DNA of 64,000 bases from an uncultured Pontibacter sp. (GCF_947495565.1 NZ_CANLZM010000004.1:186001-250000), one strand, 5' to 3'. Positions 8,258 through 17,083 are shown, numbered from the stretch's first letter. The notes: a model not told the origin generated them from the sequence alone. Translations and numbers: made by a program.

Positions 8258-10108
8258 ATGCACCGGAAAAAAATACTTATTCTTCTGCTCTGCCTGCTCC
8301 AAGTAACTGTATTCGCACAGCAGCAGAACCTACGCGTGGAGCCTGCCTTTTGGTGGGCCGGCATGAAAGACCCAAACCTGCAGCTAATGCTTCACGGCAA
8401 TAACATCAGCAGCCTACAACCTGAAGTTTCCTTTGCTGGTGCAGAGGTGAAAGATGTTATTAAGGTTAAGAGCCCTAACTATTTATTTATCAACCTAAAC
8501 CTTGCCAATGCAAAGCCGGGAAAATTTACCATACAGCTAAAGAAAGGCAATAAAACGGTCCATCGCTATACTTACGAGCTGAAGCAGAGAGAGGCAAACT
8601 CAGCTAACCGGGAAGGCTTTAATAGCTCAGATGTAATGTACCTGATTACTCCTGACCGCTTTGCCAATGGCAATCCTAAAAACGACTCAGTTAAAGGAAT
8701 GGAGGACAAACTGAACCGCTCTGACAGAAGCGGGCGCCACGGTGGTGATATCAGCGGCATCATTCAGCACCTTGATTACATAAAGGATATGGGGTTTACA
8801 GCGCTATGGGTGAATCCTGTGCTGGAAAACGACCAGCCTAAAGTATCCTACCACGGCTATTCCACCACAGATTATTACAAAGTAGATCCGCGATTCGGGA
8901 GCAACCAAGAATATGTGGAGCTGTCTGAGAAAGCAAAGGCGCGTGGAATTAAGCTAGTGATGGATATGATACTGAACCATATCGGGTCTGAACACTGGTG
9001 GATGGACGATTTGCCAACCGATGATTGGTTGAATTTTCAAGTTGATTATCAGATCACAAACCATCGCCGAGAAGCTATACAGGACCCTTATGCCTCAGCC
9101 TATGACCGCCAGATGCATACAGACGGCTGGTTTGTTGAGTCGATGCCGGACCTGAACCAGAAAAACCAGCTTTTATCAACTTACCTGATCCAGAACACGC
9201 TTTGGTGGATAGAATATGCTGATTTAGGCGGCATACGCATGGACACTTACTCCTACCCAGACCCTGCTTTTATGGCTGAGTGGACTCGTCGCGTAATGGG
9301 AGAGTATCCGAACTTTAACATTGTAGGCGAAGAATGGTCCCTGAACCCGGCTATAGTGGCTTACTGGCAGCGCGGAAAGAAAAATCCGAACGGTTATACT
9401 TCCTACCTGCCCAGCCTGATGGATTTTCCGATTCAAAACGCCCTAGTAACATCTTTACGTGATGATGAAAGCAGCTGGGACACGGGCTGGGTTAATTTGT
9501 ACAACACCTTGGCAACCGATTTTCTCTACGCTGACCCAAACAACCTGGTGGTATTCCCCGATAACCACGACATGGACCGCATCTATACGCAGCTGAACCA
9601 GGATGCCGACTTAACCAAACTGGCCTTAGCGTATAATCTGACTACTCGTGGCATTCCGCAGCTATACTATGGCACGGAAATTTTGATGCATAACGAGGAT
9701 AAAGGCGACCATGGCATTATCCGAACTGATTTTCCGGGAGGATGGTCCGGCGACCAGACAAGCGCTTTTACTGGCAAAGGCTTATCAGAAGAACAATTGG
9801 AGATGCAGCAATTTACCAAAAAACTACTGAACTGGCGCAAAAATGCAAAAGCAGTGCACTCCGGAAATCTAACGCACTACGCACCTTACAAAGGCGTTTA
9901 TGCATACTTCCGGCAGCAGGGCGACCAAAAGGTAATGGTAATACTGAACAAAAACGAGAAGCCCTATGAACTGGATCTTGAGAAATTCTCGCCTCAATTG
10001 GAAGGTGTAAAGCAGGGGGCAGATGTCTTAACCGGTAAAACCTATGATCTGAGCCAGCCAAAGATTACGCTTCCTAACCAAGCGCCATTGATACTGGAAT
10101 TACGATAA
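8258..10108 (+). CDS. exported GH13 amylase/neopullulanase with cyclomaltodextrinase N-domain
   Basis: 616 residues. Signal peptide 1-20. Residues 23-110 (VEPAFWWAGMKDPNLQLMLHG) form the cyclomaltodextrinase N-terminal domain; residues about 125-520 the GH13 barrel; the rest the C-terminal beta domain. Catalytic residues are visible: nucleophile Asp 329 in GGIRMDTY, acid Glu 358 in VGEEW, and Asp 438 in DNHDMDR. Expected to cut alpha-1,4-glucans in the periplasm, like SusA-type enzymes. No SusC/SusD pair is adjacent, so it is not part of a polysaccharide locus here. Own terminator downstream. Confidence 0.9.
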   Translation: MHRKKILILLLCLLQVTVFAQQQNLRVEPAFWWAGMKDPNLQLMLHGNNISSLQPEVSFAGAEVKDVIKVKSPNYLFINLNLANAKPGKFTIQLKKGNKTVHRYTYELKQREANSANREGFNSSDVMYLITPDRFANGNPKNDSVKGMEDKLNRSDRSGRHGGDISGIIQHLDYIKDMGFTALWVNPVLENDQPKVSYHGYSTTDYYKVDPRFGSNQEYVELSEKAKARGIKLVMDMILNHIGSEHWWMDDLPTDDWLNFQVDYQITNHRREAIQDPYASAYDRQMHTDGWFVESMPDLNQKNQLLSTYLIQNTLWWIEYADLGGIRMDTYSYPDPAFMAEWTRRVMGEYPNFNIVGEEWSLNPAIVAYWQRGKKNPNGYTSYLPSLMDFPIQNALVTSLRDDESSWDTGWVNLYNTLATDFLYADPNNLVVFPDNHDMDRIYTQLNQDADLTKLALAYNLTTRGIPQLYYGTEILMHNEDKGDHGIIRTDFPGGWSGDQTSAFTGKGLSEEQLEMQQFTKKLLNWRKNAKAVHSGNLTHYAPYKGVYAYFRQQGDQKVMVILNKNEKPYELDLEKFSPQLEGVKQGADVLTGKTYDLSQPKITLPNQAPLILELR

Positions 10109-10125
10109 TCCATTTCTGCAGTGCC

Positions 10126-10165
10126 AAAAACAGCATCGGGTTTGCAAACCGGATGCTGTTTTTTT
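10126..10165 (+). terminator. intrinsic terminator
   Basis: Stem 10126-10137 with 10152-10163 around a GGGTTTGCAAACC loop, followed by T tract. Confidence 0.85.
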
Positions 10166-10235
10166 ATACTTGCCACTTATCATTTAAAGCCGAAGTGAAG
10201 TATAATCCTTTGGCAAACTACATATATTTAACCTC

Positions 10236-11318
10236 ATGACTGAATTTCTGGAAAGAGTATACTTCCATAATACCGTGCAAACTTATCTAATAGCAATAGG
10301 CTTTATTCTGCTGGGCCTGATTCTGATCAGCTTCTTTAAACACAGAATACTTACACGCATTGCCCGGCTGACGCAGCGCACAAAATCAAACTTTGATAAC
10401 CATCTGGTAGAAAGTATCGATCGCTTTGGAGTGCCTGCGCTGTATATTGCCGTTATTTATGCAGGATTAAACTACCTGGAGCTTCCGGTTAGAGCATCCA
10501 AAGTAATTCAGCTTGCCACAACGGTGGTTCTTACTTATTTAGCTATCAGAATCATTTCCTCCACCATTTTGCTGCTGCTGCGCTCCTACATTAGCCGGCA
10601 AGACAATGGTGATGAAAAGGTAAAGCAGCTGGGTGGCGTTATACTTGTCGTTAACATCTTTATCTGGGGACTCGGTATACTTACCCTGCTCGATAACCTG
10701 GGCTACGATGTAACAACCGTTATAGCAGGTCTTGGAATTGGCGGTATAGCTATTGCTTTGGCTGCCCAAAACATACTTGGTGACCTTTTCAACTACTTCG
10801 TGATCTTTTTTGACAGGCCTTTTGAAGTAGGTGATTTTATCATAATTGATGATAAAATGGGCGTAGTTGATAAAATCGGGGTTAAGACCACCCGTATAAA
10901 AAGCCTTTCGGGCGAGCAGCTGGTGTTTGCCAACTCAGATCTTACAAACTCCCGCATACATAACTACAAGCAGATGCAGCAGCGCCGCGTTTTGTTTAAG
11001 CTGGGCGTAACTTACCAAACAACATACGAGCAGCTAGAAGCTATACCTGGCTTGCTTCGGCGTATTGTGGATGAGCAGGAAAACGTGCGCTTTGACCGTG
11101 CCCACTTTTCTTCTTACGGAGACTCAAGCCTAGACTTCGAGGTTGTCTACTATGTGCTGGCCTCTGACTATAATGTATATATGGATACACAGCAACGTAT
11201 AAACCTGCGTATATTTAAAGAATTCCATGAGCGCGGTATTGACTTTGCCTACCCTACCCGCACGCTATTTGTGGTAAATGAGGATCAGGAAAATAAAGAG
11301 CAGCCTGTTTTACGTTAG
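10236..11318 (+). CDS. MscS-family mechanosensitive channel
   Basis: 360 residues. Hydrophobic helices at about 15-35, 68-85, 90-112, 132-152 and a pore helix at about 160-185 with the Gly/Ala-rich GLGIGGIAIALAAQNILGD that lines MscS pores. Then FFDRPFEVGDFIII starts the beta domain typical of the family, and the remainder is the cytoplasmic vestibule. It opens on membrane tension to release solutes after hypo-osmotic shock. Monocistronic, convergent with the arsenic operon across a shared hairpin. Confidence 0.92.
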   Translation: MTEFLERVYFHNTVQTYLIAIGFILLGLILISFFKHRILTRIARLTQRTKSNFDNHLVESIDRFGVPALYIAVIYAGLNYLELPVRASKVIQLATTVVLTYLAIRIISSTILLLLRSYISRQDNGDEKVKQLGGVILVVNIFIWGLGILTLLDNLGYDVTTVIAGLGIGGIAIALAAQNILGDLFNYFVIFFDRPFEVGDFIIIDDKMGVVDKIGVKTTRIKSLSGEQLVFANSDLTNSRIHNYKQMQQRRVLFKLGVTYQTTYEQLEAIPGLLRRIVDEQENVRFDRAHFSSYGDSSLDFEVVYYVLASDYNVYMDTQQRINLRIFKEFHERGIDFAYPTRTLFVVNEDQENKEQPVLR

Positions 11319-11336
11319 TAAAGTATAAACCACAAA

Positions 11337-11376
11337 ATAGAAGGGGCACCGGTTATAAATCCGGTGCCCCTTCTAT
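11337..11376. terminator. bidirectional terminator between MscS gene and arsenic operon
   Basis: Perfect 16-bp stem (11337-11352 with 11361-11376), 8-nt loop, T-rich on the plus side. Confidence 0.85.
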
Positions 11377-11401
11377 TTTTAGAACTCTTGATTGTTATAC
11401 C

Positions 11402-12487
11402 TCAGTTCGCTACTTTTTCTGTTACCTTATCGGAAGTATAAAAACGTCTGCGCAGCCACTGAGCCACATTAACCAGAAGTATAAGTGCCGGCACCTCTAC
11501 TAGTGGGCCTACAACGCCGACAAATGCCTGCCCAGAATTTATACCGAAAACGCCAATGGCAACGGCTATGGCCAATTCAAAATTGTTGCCAGCGGCTGTA
11601 AAAGAAATAGCTGCATTCTGAGAGTAATCTGCACCTACTGCCTTACCGGCAAAGAAGCTTATCAAAAACATTACTCCAAAGTATATCATCAGCGGAACTG
11701 CCAACAGAAGCACATCGAACGGTATACTTACAATCGTGTTGCCCTTCAGGCTGAACATCACCACAATGGTAAAAAGCAGCGCTACCAGCGTAATGGGGCT
11801 AATGGCAGGTATAAACTTCTGCTGATACCACTCTTCCCCTTTCAGGTTCTTTAAAAGGAAACGCGACAGCAGTCCGGCCGCAAACGGAATACCAAGGTAA
11901 ATAGCTACGCTCTTAGCTACCTCGCTCATGCTGATGCTTACCACTTCACCTGCTATACCGAAGTATGGAGGCAGCACCGTAATAAACAGGTAAGCAAAGA
12001 AGCTGTAAAATAGCACCTGAAAAATACTGTTAAAAGCTACCAAGCCTGCCGCATACTCCCGGTTACCCTCCGCCAGCTCATTCCAAACGATCACCATGGC
12101 AATGCAGCGGGCCAGGCCGATCATAATCAATCCAACCATGTACTCCGGATAATCCCGGAGAAACAGGACAGCCAGCAGAAACATAAGCACCGGACCAACC
12201 ACCCAGTTAAGCACCAGCGATACTGACAGTACTCTAAAATTACGGAATACTTTGCCAAGCTGCTCGTAGCGCACTTTTGCCAGTGGCGGATACATCATCA
12301 GGATAAGCCCTAAAGCAATAGGCACATTAGTGGTTCCGCTCTGAAACGAGTTTATGAAACCTTCCATACCCGGAAAAAAGTATCCGAGAGCCACACCAAC
12401 ACCCATTGCCAGAAATATCCAGAGTGTCAGGAAGCGGTCCAGAAATGAAAGCCGCTTGCGTTTATAAGCGGGGTTACATGTTGTCAT
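11402..12487 (-). CDS. acr3: ACR3-family arsenite efflux permease
   Basis: 361 residues, about ten transmembrane helices. The start [26 protein letters not shown], the [15 protein letters not shown] motif and [17 protein letters not shown] with its conserved Cys are hallmarks of ACR3 (BART superfamily) carriers. It extrudes arsenite across the inner membrane. Last gene of the arsR-arsI-phosphoesterase-acr3 minus-strand operon, 62 bases after the phosphoesterase gene. It ends in the shared terminator at 11337-11376. Confidence 0.95.
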   Translation of the reverse strand: MTTCNPAYKRKRLSFLDRFLTLWIFLAMGVGVALGYFFPGMEGFINSFQSGTTNVPIALGLILMMYPPLAKVRYEQLGKVFRNFRVLSVSLVLNWVVGPVLMFLLAVLFLRDYPEYMVGLIMIGLARCIAMVIVWNELAEGNREYAAGLVAFNSIFQVLFYSFFAYLFITVLPPYFGIAGEVVSISMSEVAKSVAIYLGIPFAAGLLSRFLLKNLKGEEWYQQKFIPAISPITLVALLFTIVVMFSLKGNTIVSIPFDVLLLAVPLMIYFGVMFLISFFAGKAVGADYSQNAAISFTAAGNNFELAIAVAIGVFGINSGQAFVGVVGPLVEVPALILLVNVAQWLRRRFYTSDKVTEKVAN

Positions 12488-12549
12488 TAGCTAATAGTAT
12501 AGTTAGATTGGTAAAACAACAATCTGATCTTAAATAGTTGATTTTAAAA

Positions 12550-13320
12550 CTAGTATGCTTTACGTAGCATGTCGGCAAACTCATTCGGAAGCGGGCTATC
12601 CTCCACAGCTTTGGCTGCTTGCTCTACGTTGTAAGGCACGCGCACAAACTCAACATTTAAACTTTCAGGCTGCGCTGCTTTGCTGTCTTCGTTCAGTTCT
12701 AACATGGCATAGCAGGCGCGTGCGTCACCATCTTTTGGCTTACCAACCGAGCCGAGGTTTATAGCGTGTTTGTATGCCTGGTCTTTCTCAGATGCAAGTA
12801 TGCGGTGGAATGGCTTGTGTGTATGGCCAAACAGCATAATGTCAGCTCCGGCATCTTCCAATAACCTAACCATACTTTTCTCCGGCCTGTCCTCAAACAA
12901 ATATTCATTTATCTTTCTCGGGCTGCCATGCACCATTAGTAATCTCAGCTTTACGCCTTCCTGCAGCTGAAAGTCCAGGCGCATATGGCGCGGCAATTGG
13001 CGCAGATACTTTCTGTTATCACTGCTGATGATTTGGTTAGTATAGTCGATGGATTGGTTGCCACGGTCTTTATCGTCGTCAGATTTGTAGGCACAGCCAC
13101 AGTCACCGCTGTTCAGCCCCACTCCTTCATCGTAGTTACCGGCAATAGTAGGAATGCGGTGCTGACGGATCAGCTCCACTACTTCGTTTGCCCAGACGTT
13201 ATAGCCCACTAAGTCGCCGAGGCAATAAACCATGTCAGGCTGCTTCTGCTGCAAATCCAGTAACACAGCCTCCAAAGCTGGGAGGTTAGCATGTATATCG
13301 CTAATGAAAGCTAATTTCAT
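12550..13320 (-). CDS. calcineurin-like metallophosphoesterase in the arsenic operon
   Basis: 256 residues, YfcE/MPE superfamily. Metal-binding blocks are visible: SDIHAN (D8, H10), YCLGDLVGY (D37), IAGNYD (N61), MVHGSP and FGHTHKP. Substrate is unknown: such enzymes cleave phosphodiesters or act as protein phosphatases. Its position between arsI and acr3 suggests a part in arsenic or organoarsenical handling, which is inference. Spacing is 80 bases from arsI. The internal Cys pair in NSGDCGCAYKSDDD is unusual and might bind arsenite. Confidence 0.85.
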   Translation of the reverse strand: MKLAFISDIHANLPALEAVLLDLQQKQPDMVYCLGDLVGYNVWANEVVELIRQHRIPTIAGNYDEGVGLNSGDCGCAYKSDDDKDRGNQSIDYTNQIISSDNRKYLRQLPRHMRLDFQLQEGVKLRLLMVHGSPRKINEYLFEDRPEKSMVRLLEDAGADIMLFGHTHKPFHRILASEKDQAYKHAINLGSVGKPKDGDARACYAMLELNEDSKAAQPESLNVEFVRVPYNVEQAAKAVEDSPLPNEFADMLRKAY

Positions 13321-13400
13321 AGAAGTTTTAGTTTAACACTGCTATTGCTAAAATTAGTGCGTTAGCAACTTATACTTTAGCAATAGAAATAAGTGAGAAC

Positions 13401-13934
13401 TTAACAGCAGCCACTGTCCGGTGTGCAGAAGCCACCATCTGCATCAGAAATTATACTGATATCAGCGAGCTGTACTTTTGGTTTCTCTTCTTTGGCAGGC
13501 GGCATACAGCAAGCGCTGGCATCATTCATTTCGTAATGCGGATCATTAAACTCAGCGTCCTCATGAAAATAGTATACTTCCCACTGCACGCCATCAGGGT
13601 CCTCTACCCAAAATTTGTCCTGAACTGCATAGCAACAGGCAGTGCCAACTTCCTCCTTCGATACAAGGTCCATGGCTTTCGCTTTGTACAGGCGCTCCTC
13701 CAGCTCCTGCTTCGTTTCCACCTGAAAGCCCAGATGGCCGAAGTTCTGCTGCACCCGTTCCGGGTTCTCCACAAAGGATATAATCAGAGAAGGATTATCA
13801 AGAACATATTTTGCGTAGTTGGTTTTTAACTTGGCTGGCTCTTGTCCAAAAAATGAAGTATAGAAATCTGTTGTTTTGCTGATATCAGACACGTAAAGGC
13901 TCACGTGCATACGCGGAAAAATTGCTTCGCTCAT
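13401..13934 (-). CDS. arsI: ArsI/CadI-type glyoxalase-fold protein (C-As lyase candidate)
   Basis: 177 residues. One vicinal-oxygen-chelate domain with metal ligands His 10 (RMHVSLYV), His 67 (FGHLGF) and Glu 119 (VQWEVYY), plus the vicinal Cys 100-Cys 101 (GTACCY) that bind trivalent methylarsenicals in ArsI. ArsI enzymes use Fe(II) and O2 to break the carbon-arsenic bond of methylarsenite or aromatic arsenicals. The C-terminal tail adds Cys pairs (SACCMPP, DSGCC). It sits 32 bases after arsR, so it is the first effector gene of the operon. CadI-type cadmium-induced proteins are the alternative reading. Confidence 0.88.
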   Translation of the reverse strand: MSEAIFPRMHVSLYVSDISKTTDFYTSFFGQEPAKLKTNYAKYVLDNPSLIISFVENPERVQQNFGHLGFQVETKQELEERLYKAKAMDLVSKEEVGTACCYAVQDKFWVEDPDGVQWEVYYFHEDAEFNDPHYEMNDASACCMPPAKEEKPKVQLADISIISDADGGFCTPDSGCC

Positions 13935-13966
13935 TGTCTTATACTTTAGTAGGTTGAAATATTATG

Positions 13967-14308
13967 TTAACAACTGCAGTCATCTTCGCAGCAGGTACTC
14001 TTTATCGTAGTCAGCATATGCTGCAGTAAATGCACTGCTTTATCATACTGCTCCTGATCAATGCAGTAGCAGACGGTAAGGCCAGCAATCTCTCCTTTTA
14101 TCAAGCCAGCATTCTTCAGCTCCTGCAGATGCTGCGAGACTGTTGAACGGCTTAATGGAAGCGCGTTCGAAATGTCGCCGGAGATGCAGCTTTTGGTTTC
14201 AGCTAAGTGCTGCAGAATGGCTATACGTGCCGGGTGAGACAGTACTTTGGCTACTCTAGCTACCTCCTGCTGCTCCTGTGTAAACTCTGTTGATTTAGTA
14301 TAGGTCAT
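13967..14308 (-). CDS. arsR: ArsR-family arsenic-responsive repressor
   Basis: 113 residues from the ATG at 14308; an upstream ATG (14335) lies inside the palindromic operator and is less likely. Winged helix: VAKVLSHPARIAILQHLAE, then LPLSRSTVSQHLQELKNAGLI recognition helix. Candidate As(III) ligands are Cys in KSCISGD, the CYC in LTVCYCID and the terminal CCEDDCSC, rather than the classical ELCVCDL. It should bind the 14323-14342 dyad and release it on arsenite binding. First gene of the operon. Confidence 0.92.
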   Translation of the reverse strand: MTYTKSTEFTQEQQEVARVAKVLSHPARIAILQHLAETKSCISGDISNALPLSRSTVSQHLQELKNAGLIKGEIAGLTVCYCIDQEQYDKAVHLLQHMLTTIKSTCCEDDCSC

Positions 14309-14322
14309 GCTTTTAATGAAGT

Positions 14323-14342
14323 ATGACGTAAACATACGTCAT
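14323..14342. promoter_or_regulatory. ArsR operator palindrome
   Basis: Perfect dyad ATGACGTA-AACA-TACGTCAT (20 bases), 14 bases upstream of the arsR ATG. Position and symmetry fit an autoregulatory ArsR site. Confidence 0.75.
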
Positions 14343-14489
14343 TGTAAAACAAACCTCAAATAGTTTGTGTGTTTTTTTAGGAAATGTATAAATGGCAAAT
14401 AATTAGAGGTAGGAGTATGTGCAAGTATAAGGTTGGCTCTGCCAGGAGTTTAAAGCTGGAATGCTTTTCTAAAAGCGGTATTAGGGATA

Positions 14490-14522
14490 AAAAAAGCCGC
14501 AGCTCATGCCGCGGCCTTTTCT
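14490..14522 (-). terminator. terminator of the first Tyr/Arg-rich gene
   Basis: A GC-rich hairpin (GCCGC...GCGGC) flanked by A tract and T tract; on the minus strand the T run follows the stem. The rest of 14343-14585 shows no convincing gene. Confidence 0.6.
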
Positions 14523-14585
14523 CAGATGGAAATTTAATACAATGTACAGCTACTTATACGGATTGGTTACAAATTAAGTAAGCAT

Positions 14586-15149
14586 TTATCTGTCATAGGC
14601 GCCAAAATGACCGTAATACCCTCTGTTAGTGCGATCTTGTCGTCCGTAATGGTCATTGCCAAAGTCTCTCAACTCGTCAGCGCTTCCGTATGATGCATCA
14701 TGGCGGAAACCATGATTACCACGGCTGTCAAAATCACGATAACTGTCCCCTTCTTCCGGGTTGTCGTAATTAGGGTTATAGTTAGAATTATAGCGATAGT
14801 GCCGTGGTTGCCTGCTATAAGGGCCTTCAGCATAAGGAAATCGCTCTACAGTATCCAAATCATTTTCAGCTCCCCGAGGCAAGCCGTAGTCTGCTGATCT
14901 GGGTTGGTCAGTGTAGTTTGAGATATCATACATCTCGTTGTAATAATCTTCTCTTGTGCCTGCAGGTCCTCCCTGGCGGCCGTATTGCTGGCTATGCTGT
15001 ATTCTATAATGTTCTCCTGGTTCACGGCGTGTATCTCCCAAGTGCGCATTCTCTCTGCCATGGAAGCGCCAATGCCTGTGGTTACCGTGTCCCTCCTGCC
15101 GGTAGTTTCGGCTAAAATTACCGTAGTGCATATCTCTTTCGTCTCTCAT
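14586..15149 (-). CDS. Tyr/Arg/Gly-rich disordered protein A
   Basis: 187 residues with no Lys and no Cys, almost no aliphatic residues, and very rich in Tyr, Arg, Gly, Asp, Asn and His. Sequence is of low complexity throughout, so it should be intrinsically disordered and soluble; there is no signal peptide or membrane segment. It starts MRDERD, like its neighbour at 15912 (MKDERR), and both contain NPNYDN, so the two are paralogues. Spacing to the neighbour is 67 bases, same strand: likely an operon. Function unknown; the composition matches proteins that form condensates or protect during drying. Confidence 0.75.
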   Translation of the reverse strand: MRDERDMHYGNFSRNYRQEGHGNHRHWRFHGRENAHLGDTRREPGEHYRIQHSQQYGRQGGPAGTREDYYNEMYDISNYTDQPRSADYGLPRGAENDLDTVERFPYAEGPYSRQPRHYRYNSNYNPNYDNPEEGDSYRDFDSRGNHGFRHDASYGSADELRDFGNDHYGRQDRTNRGYYGHFGAYDR

Positions 15150-15216
15150 GTTTTATAATATTAAGGCGGCACAGGCTTTTGCCAATGCCGCACTGTAAAA
15201 CCATTAGTAATTTGTA

Positions 15217-15912
15217 TTAGCGGCGATCTCTGTTGCGCATGTAGCGCTCGTAGTTTTTATCACTTTGGCCGCTCCAGTTGTCCATGTCACTGTAATATTG
15301 TCCTTCTCCATAGTGCTGCTCTCCCCGTGCGTAATTACGGCCAGAGAATCCTCCGCTGTAGTCATTGTCATAGTTGGGGTTACCCTGTTCGTACCTTCTG
15401 AAAGACTCATGATCGCCCCGTGAGTTGCGGGTCCATCCTCCTTGTCTCTCCCCACGGCGTACATCATGGCCGAAGCGCTCGTTTGCCATTCCGGAGCGGT
15501 AATCTGAGCGGCCCTGGCTACGCAGGTCTTCATAATCCCTATCAGAGTAATCGGCTCTGGCATCGTAGTGGCGCCCTGAATTGTAATCATCGTTCGGCAC
15601 GTAGGTCATTCCGTAAGGATTGTCGCCGCCGCGTCTTCCACGCGAATAATCGGGACCGCTATACTGTGCTCCGCCTGACTGGAACCTACCTTGCGGATAC
15701 ATCTGACTTTGGTCTGCATTACTGTTAAAGCTGCGTGTGTCGCCATACTGGCTGTCGGAAGCGTCACCGTAACCGCGGTTAAAATGCGTATCTGTGGTAT
15801 AGTTGCCTCTGTCGGAGTTCTGCCCTTGGTGGTGGCCATGCAACCAACGCGCATCCCTGTCTTCTCTGTAATCTTCTTGTCTTCTATAATTGTCTCTTCT
15901 TTCGTCTTTCAT
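15217..15912 (-). CDS. Tyr/Arg/Gly-rich disordered protein B
   Basis: 231 residues, no Cys, very few Lys (MKDER.., SDKNYERY), very rich in Tyr, Arg, Asp, Gly, Ser. Motifs such as YSDRDYEDLR, NPNYDNDYSGG and YERYMRNRDRR alternate Tyr and Arg, the sticker pattern known from phase-separating eukaryotic proteins. It shares its MxDER start and NPNYDN with protein A. Transcribed away from the related plus-strand gene at 16047 across a 134-base divergent spacer. No enzyme motif. Function unknown. Confidence 0.75.
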   Translation of the reverse strand: MKDERRDNYRRQEDYREDRDARWLHGHHQGQNSDRGNYTTDTHFNRGYGDASDSQYGDTRSFNSNADQSQMYPQGRFQSGGAQYSGPDYSRGRRGGDNPYGMTYVPNDDYNSGRHYDARADYSDRDYEDLRSQGRSDYRSGMANERFGHDVRRGERQGGWTRNSRGDHESFRRYEQGNPNYDNDYSGGFSGRNYARGEQHYGEGQYYSDMDNWSGQSDKNYERYMRNRDRR

Positions 15913-16046
15913 AGCTTTTTAAATTTTTGATGAATGGTTTACTCAACATGTTTTACGGGACAGCCCCACCCTTAGGTTAAGCAGTCTTAAACCTCAGCCC
16001 TTAACATCCGTTAAAATGGATACATCTAAATAAAACTGTACTAACT

Positions 16047-16763
16047 ATGGAAGGAAATAATTGGAACCAAAACAACGATAGAAACGAACGAAACAGATAC
16101 CGCGACAACGACCGTCACCGTATTGATGAGGATAGCTACCGCGGCGCATATCGCTTAGACACCACCAGCGACCACCGCAACGATTCAACCTGGGACGGCT
16201 ATGGCAGCACAGAGCAAAACCGCCGTCGCGGCAACGACTATAACGAAAACTATAACCGAGACTATAATCGCAACTACAACAGCGACTATAACCAAAATTA
16301 CAACGACCAAGACCGCAACAGAGGCTATGATCATGATAACTACAATATGAACAGCAGGTATCGTGACCAGGGCAACCATAACTACCGCAGCGGCAACAAT
16401 GCTGATTGGAATGCACAGCGCCAGCAAAGAGGTAGTGATTCTTATAACAAGTATGATCAGGGCAGGCAGCATAGAAGCGTACATGACCGCATTGAGGATA
16501 GCGATCCTTATGGAGCTGGTAATTTTAGCGCTGATTATGGCCCCGACAGGTATGGCCAGGGAGGCGGCGAAAACTATGGTAATCAGGCTGGTTCGCTAAG
16601 TTTCGGCTATGACGGCACCAGCAACTATGACCCGGACTGGAACAGTAAGTATGACCCTTTGACTGGGGAACGCCGTAGCTACCATGGCAACTATACCAGC
16701 CGTCACCCGGAAAGAGAGAACCGACGCTATCGCTCCGGTAGAAATTCTGATGAGCGTTATTAA
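16047..16763 (+). CDS. Tyr/Asn/Arg-rich disordered protein C with YNxx repeats
   Basis: 238 residues, 27 of them Tyr, no Cys and two Lys. Tyr stands at residues 65, 69, 73, 77, 81 and 85, each followed by Asn, an exact four-residue period (YN-[ERSQ]-[ND]). The rest is Asn/Asp/Arg/Gly-rich, ending YRSGRNSDERY. No hydrophobic core, signal peptide or known domain. Divergent from protein B and 67 bases upstream of the small hydrophilic gene at 16831. Composition and context make a stress-protective or condensate-forming role the best guess; there is no direct evidence. Confidence 0.75.
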   Translation: MEGNNWNQNNDRNERNRYRDNDRHRIDEDSYRGAYRLDTTSDHRNDSTWDGYGSTEQNRRRGNDYNENYNRDYNRNYNSDYNQNYNDQDRNRGYDHDNYNMNSRYRDQGNHNYRSGNNADWNAQRQQRGSDSYNKYDQGRQHRSVHDRIEDSDPYGAGNFSADYGPDRYGQGGGENYGNQAGSLSFGYDGTSNYDPDWNSKYDPLTGERRSYHGNYTSRHPERENRRYRSGRNSDERY

Positions 16764-16830
16764 TTATACCTTGGCTCTCAAGAACTTGAATTTAAAATTG
16801 TTAATTTCTTAACCAATAAATAATACGAAG

Positions 16831-17067
16831 ATGAACACGAACGATAAAAATAAAGATAAGCTCAAAAACGAGGATCCGAACGATACATTAAACAAAGGGA
16901 ATAAAGTACCTAATATAAACCCGACAGGAGAACGTAAAACTGTTGATAATGAAGACTTAATGAAAGGCAATGTTGGCGGAGCGCCATCACAGAAAAGCGG
17001 TAGCCGCGGCAGTGCCGACGTGCAGGATGGCGGCTCTGATGTTGGCAGCAGCGCCGGAAGTCATTAA
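16831..17067 (+). CDS. small hydrophilic disordered protein
   Basis: 78 residues, nearly all polar: Lys/Asn/Asp in the first half (MNTNDKNKDKLKNEDPNDTL), Gly/Ser in the second (SGSRGSADVQDGGSDVGSS). It differs from the Tyr/Arg-rich neighbours in being Lys-rich with no Tyr. Hydrophilin-like. Same strand as protein C and followed by a strong terminator, so the two may form a two-gene unit. Family not recognised. Confidence 0.65.
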   Translation: MNTNDKNKDKLKNEDPNDTLNKGNKVPNINPTGERKTVDNEDLMKGNVGGAPSQKSGSRGSADVQDGGSDVGSSAGSH

Positions 17068-17083
17068 TATGTCTTAAGAAAGG

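Noticed and set aside
14384..14581. 65-residue plus-strand frame
   Set aside because: It contains the terminator hairpin and shows no recognisable protein features.
15204..15590. Thr/Met-rich minus-strand frame
   Set aside because: Out-of-frame shadow of the Tyr/Arg-rich protein B; the low-complexity repeat makes all frames open.
16185..16484. Val/Ile-rich membrane-like frame opposite protein C
   Set aside because: A mirror of Asn/Tyr codons reads as Val/Ile on the other strand; no start site or context.
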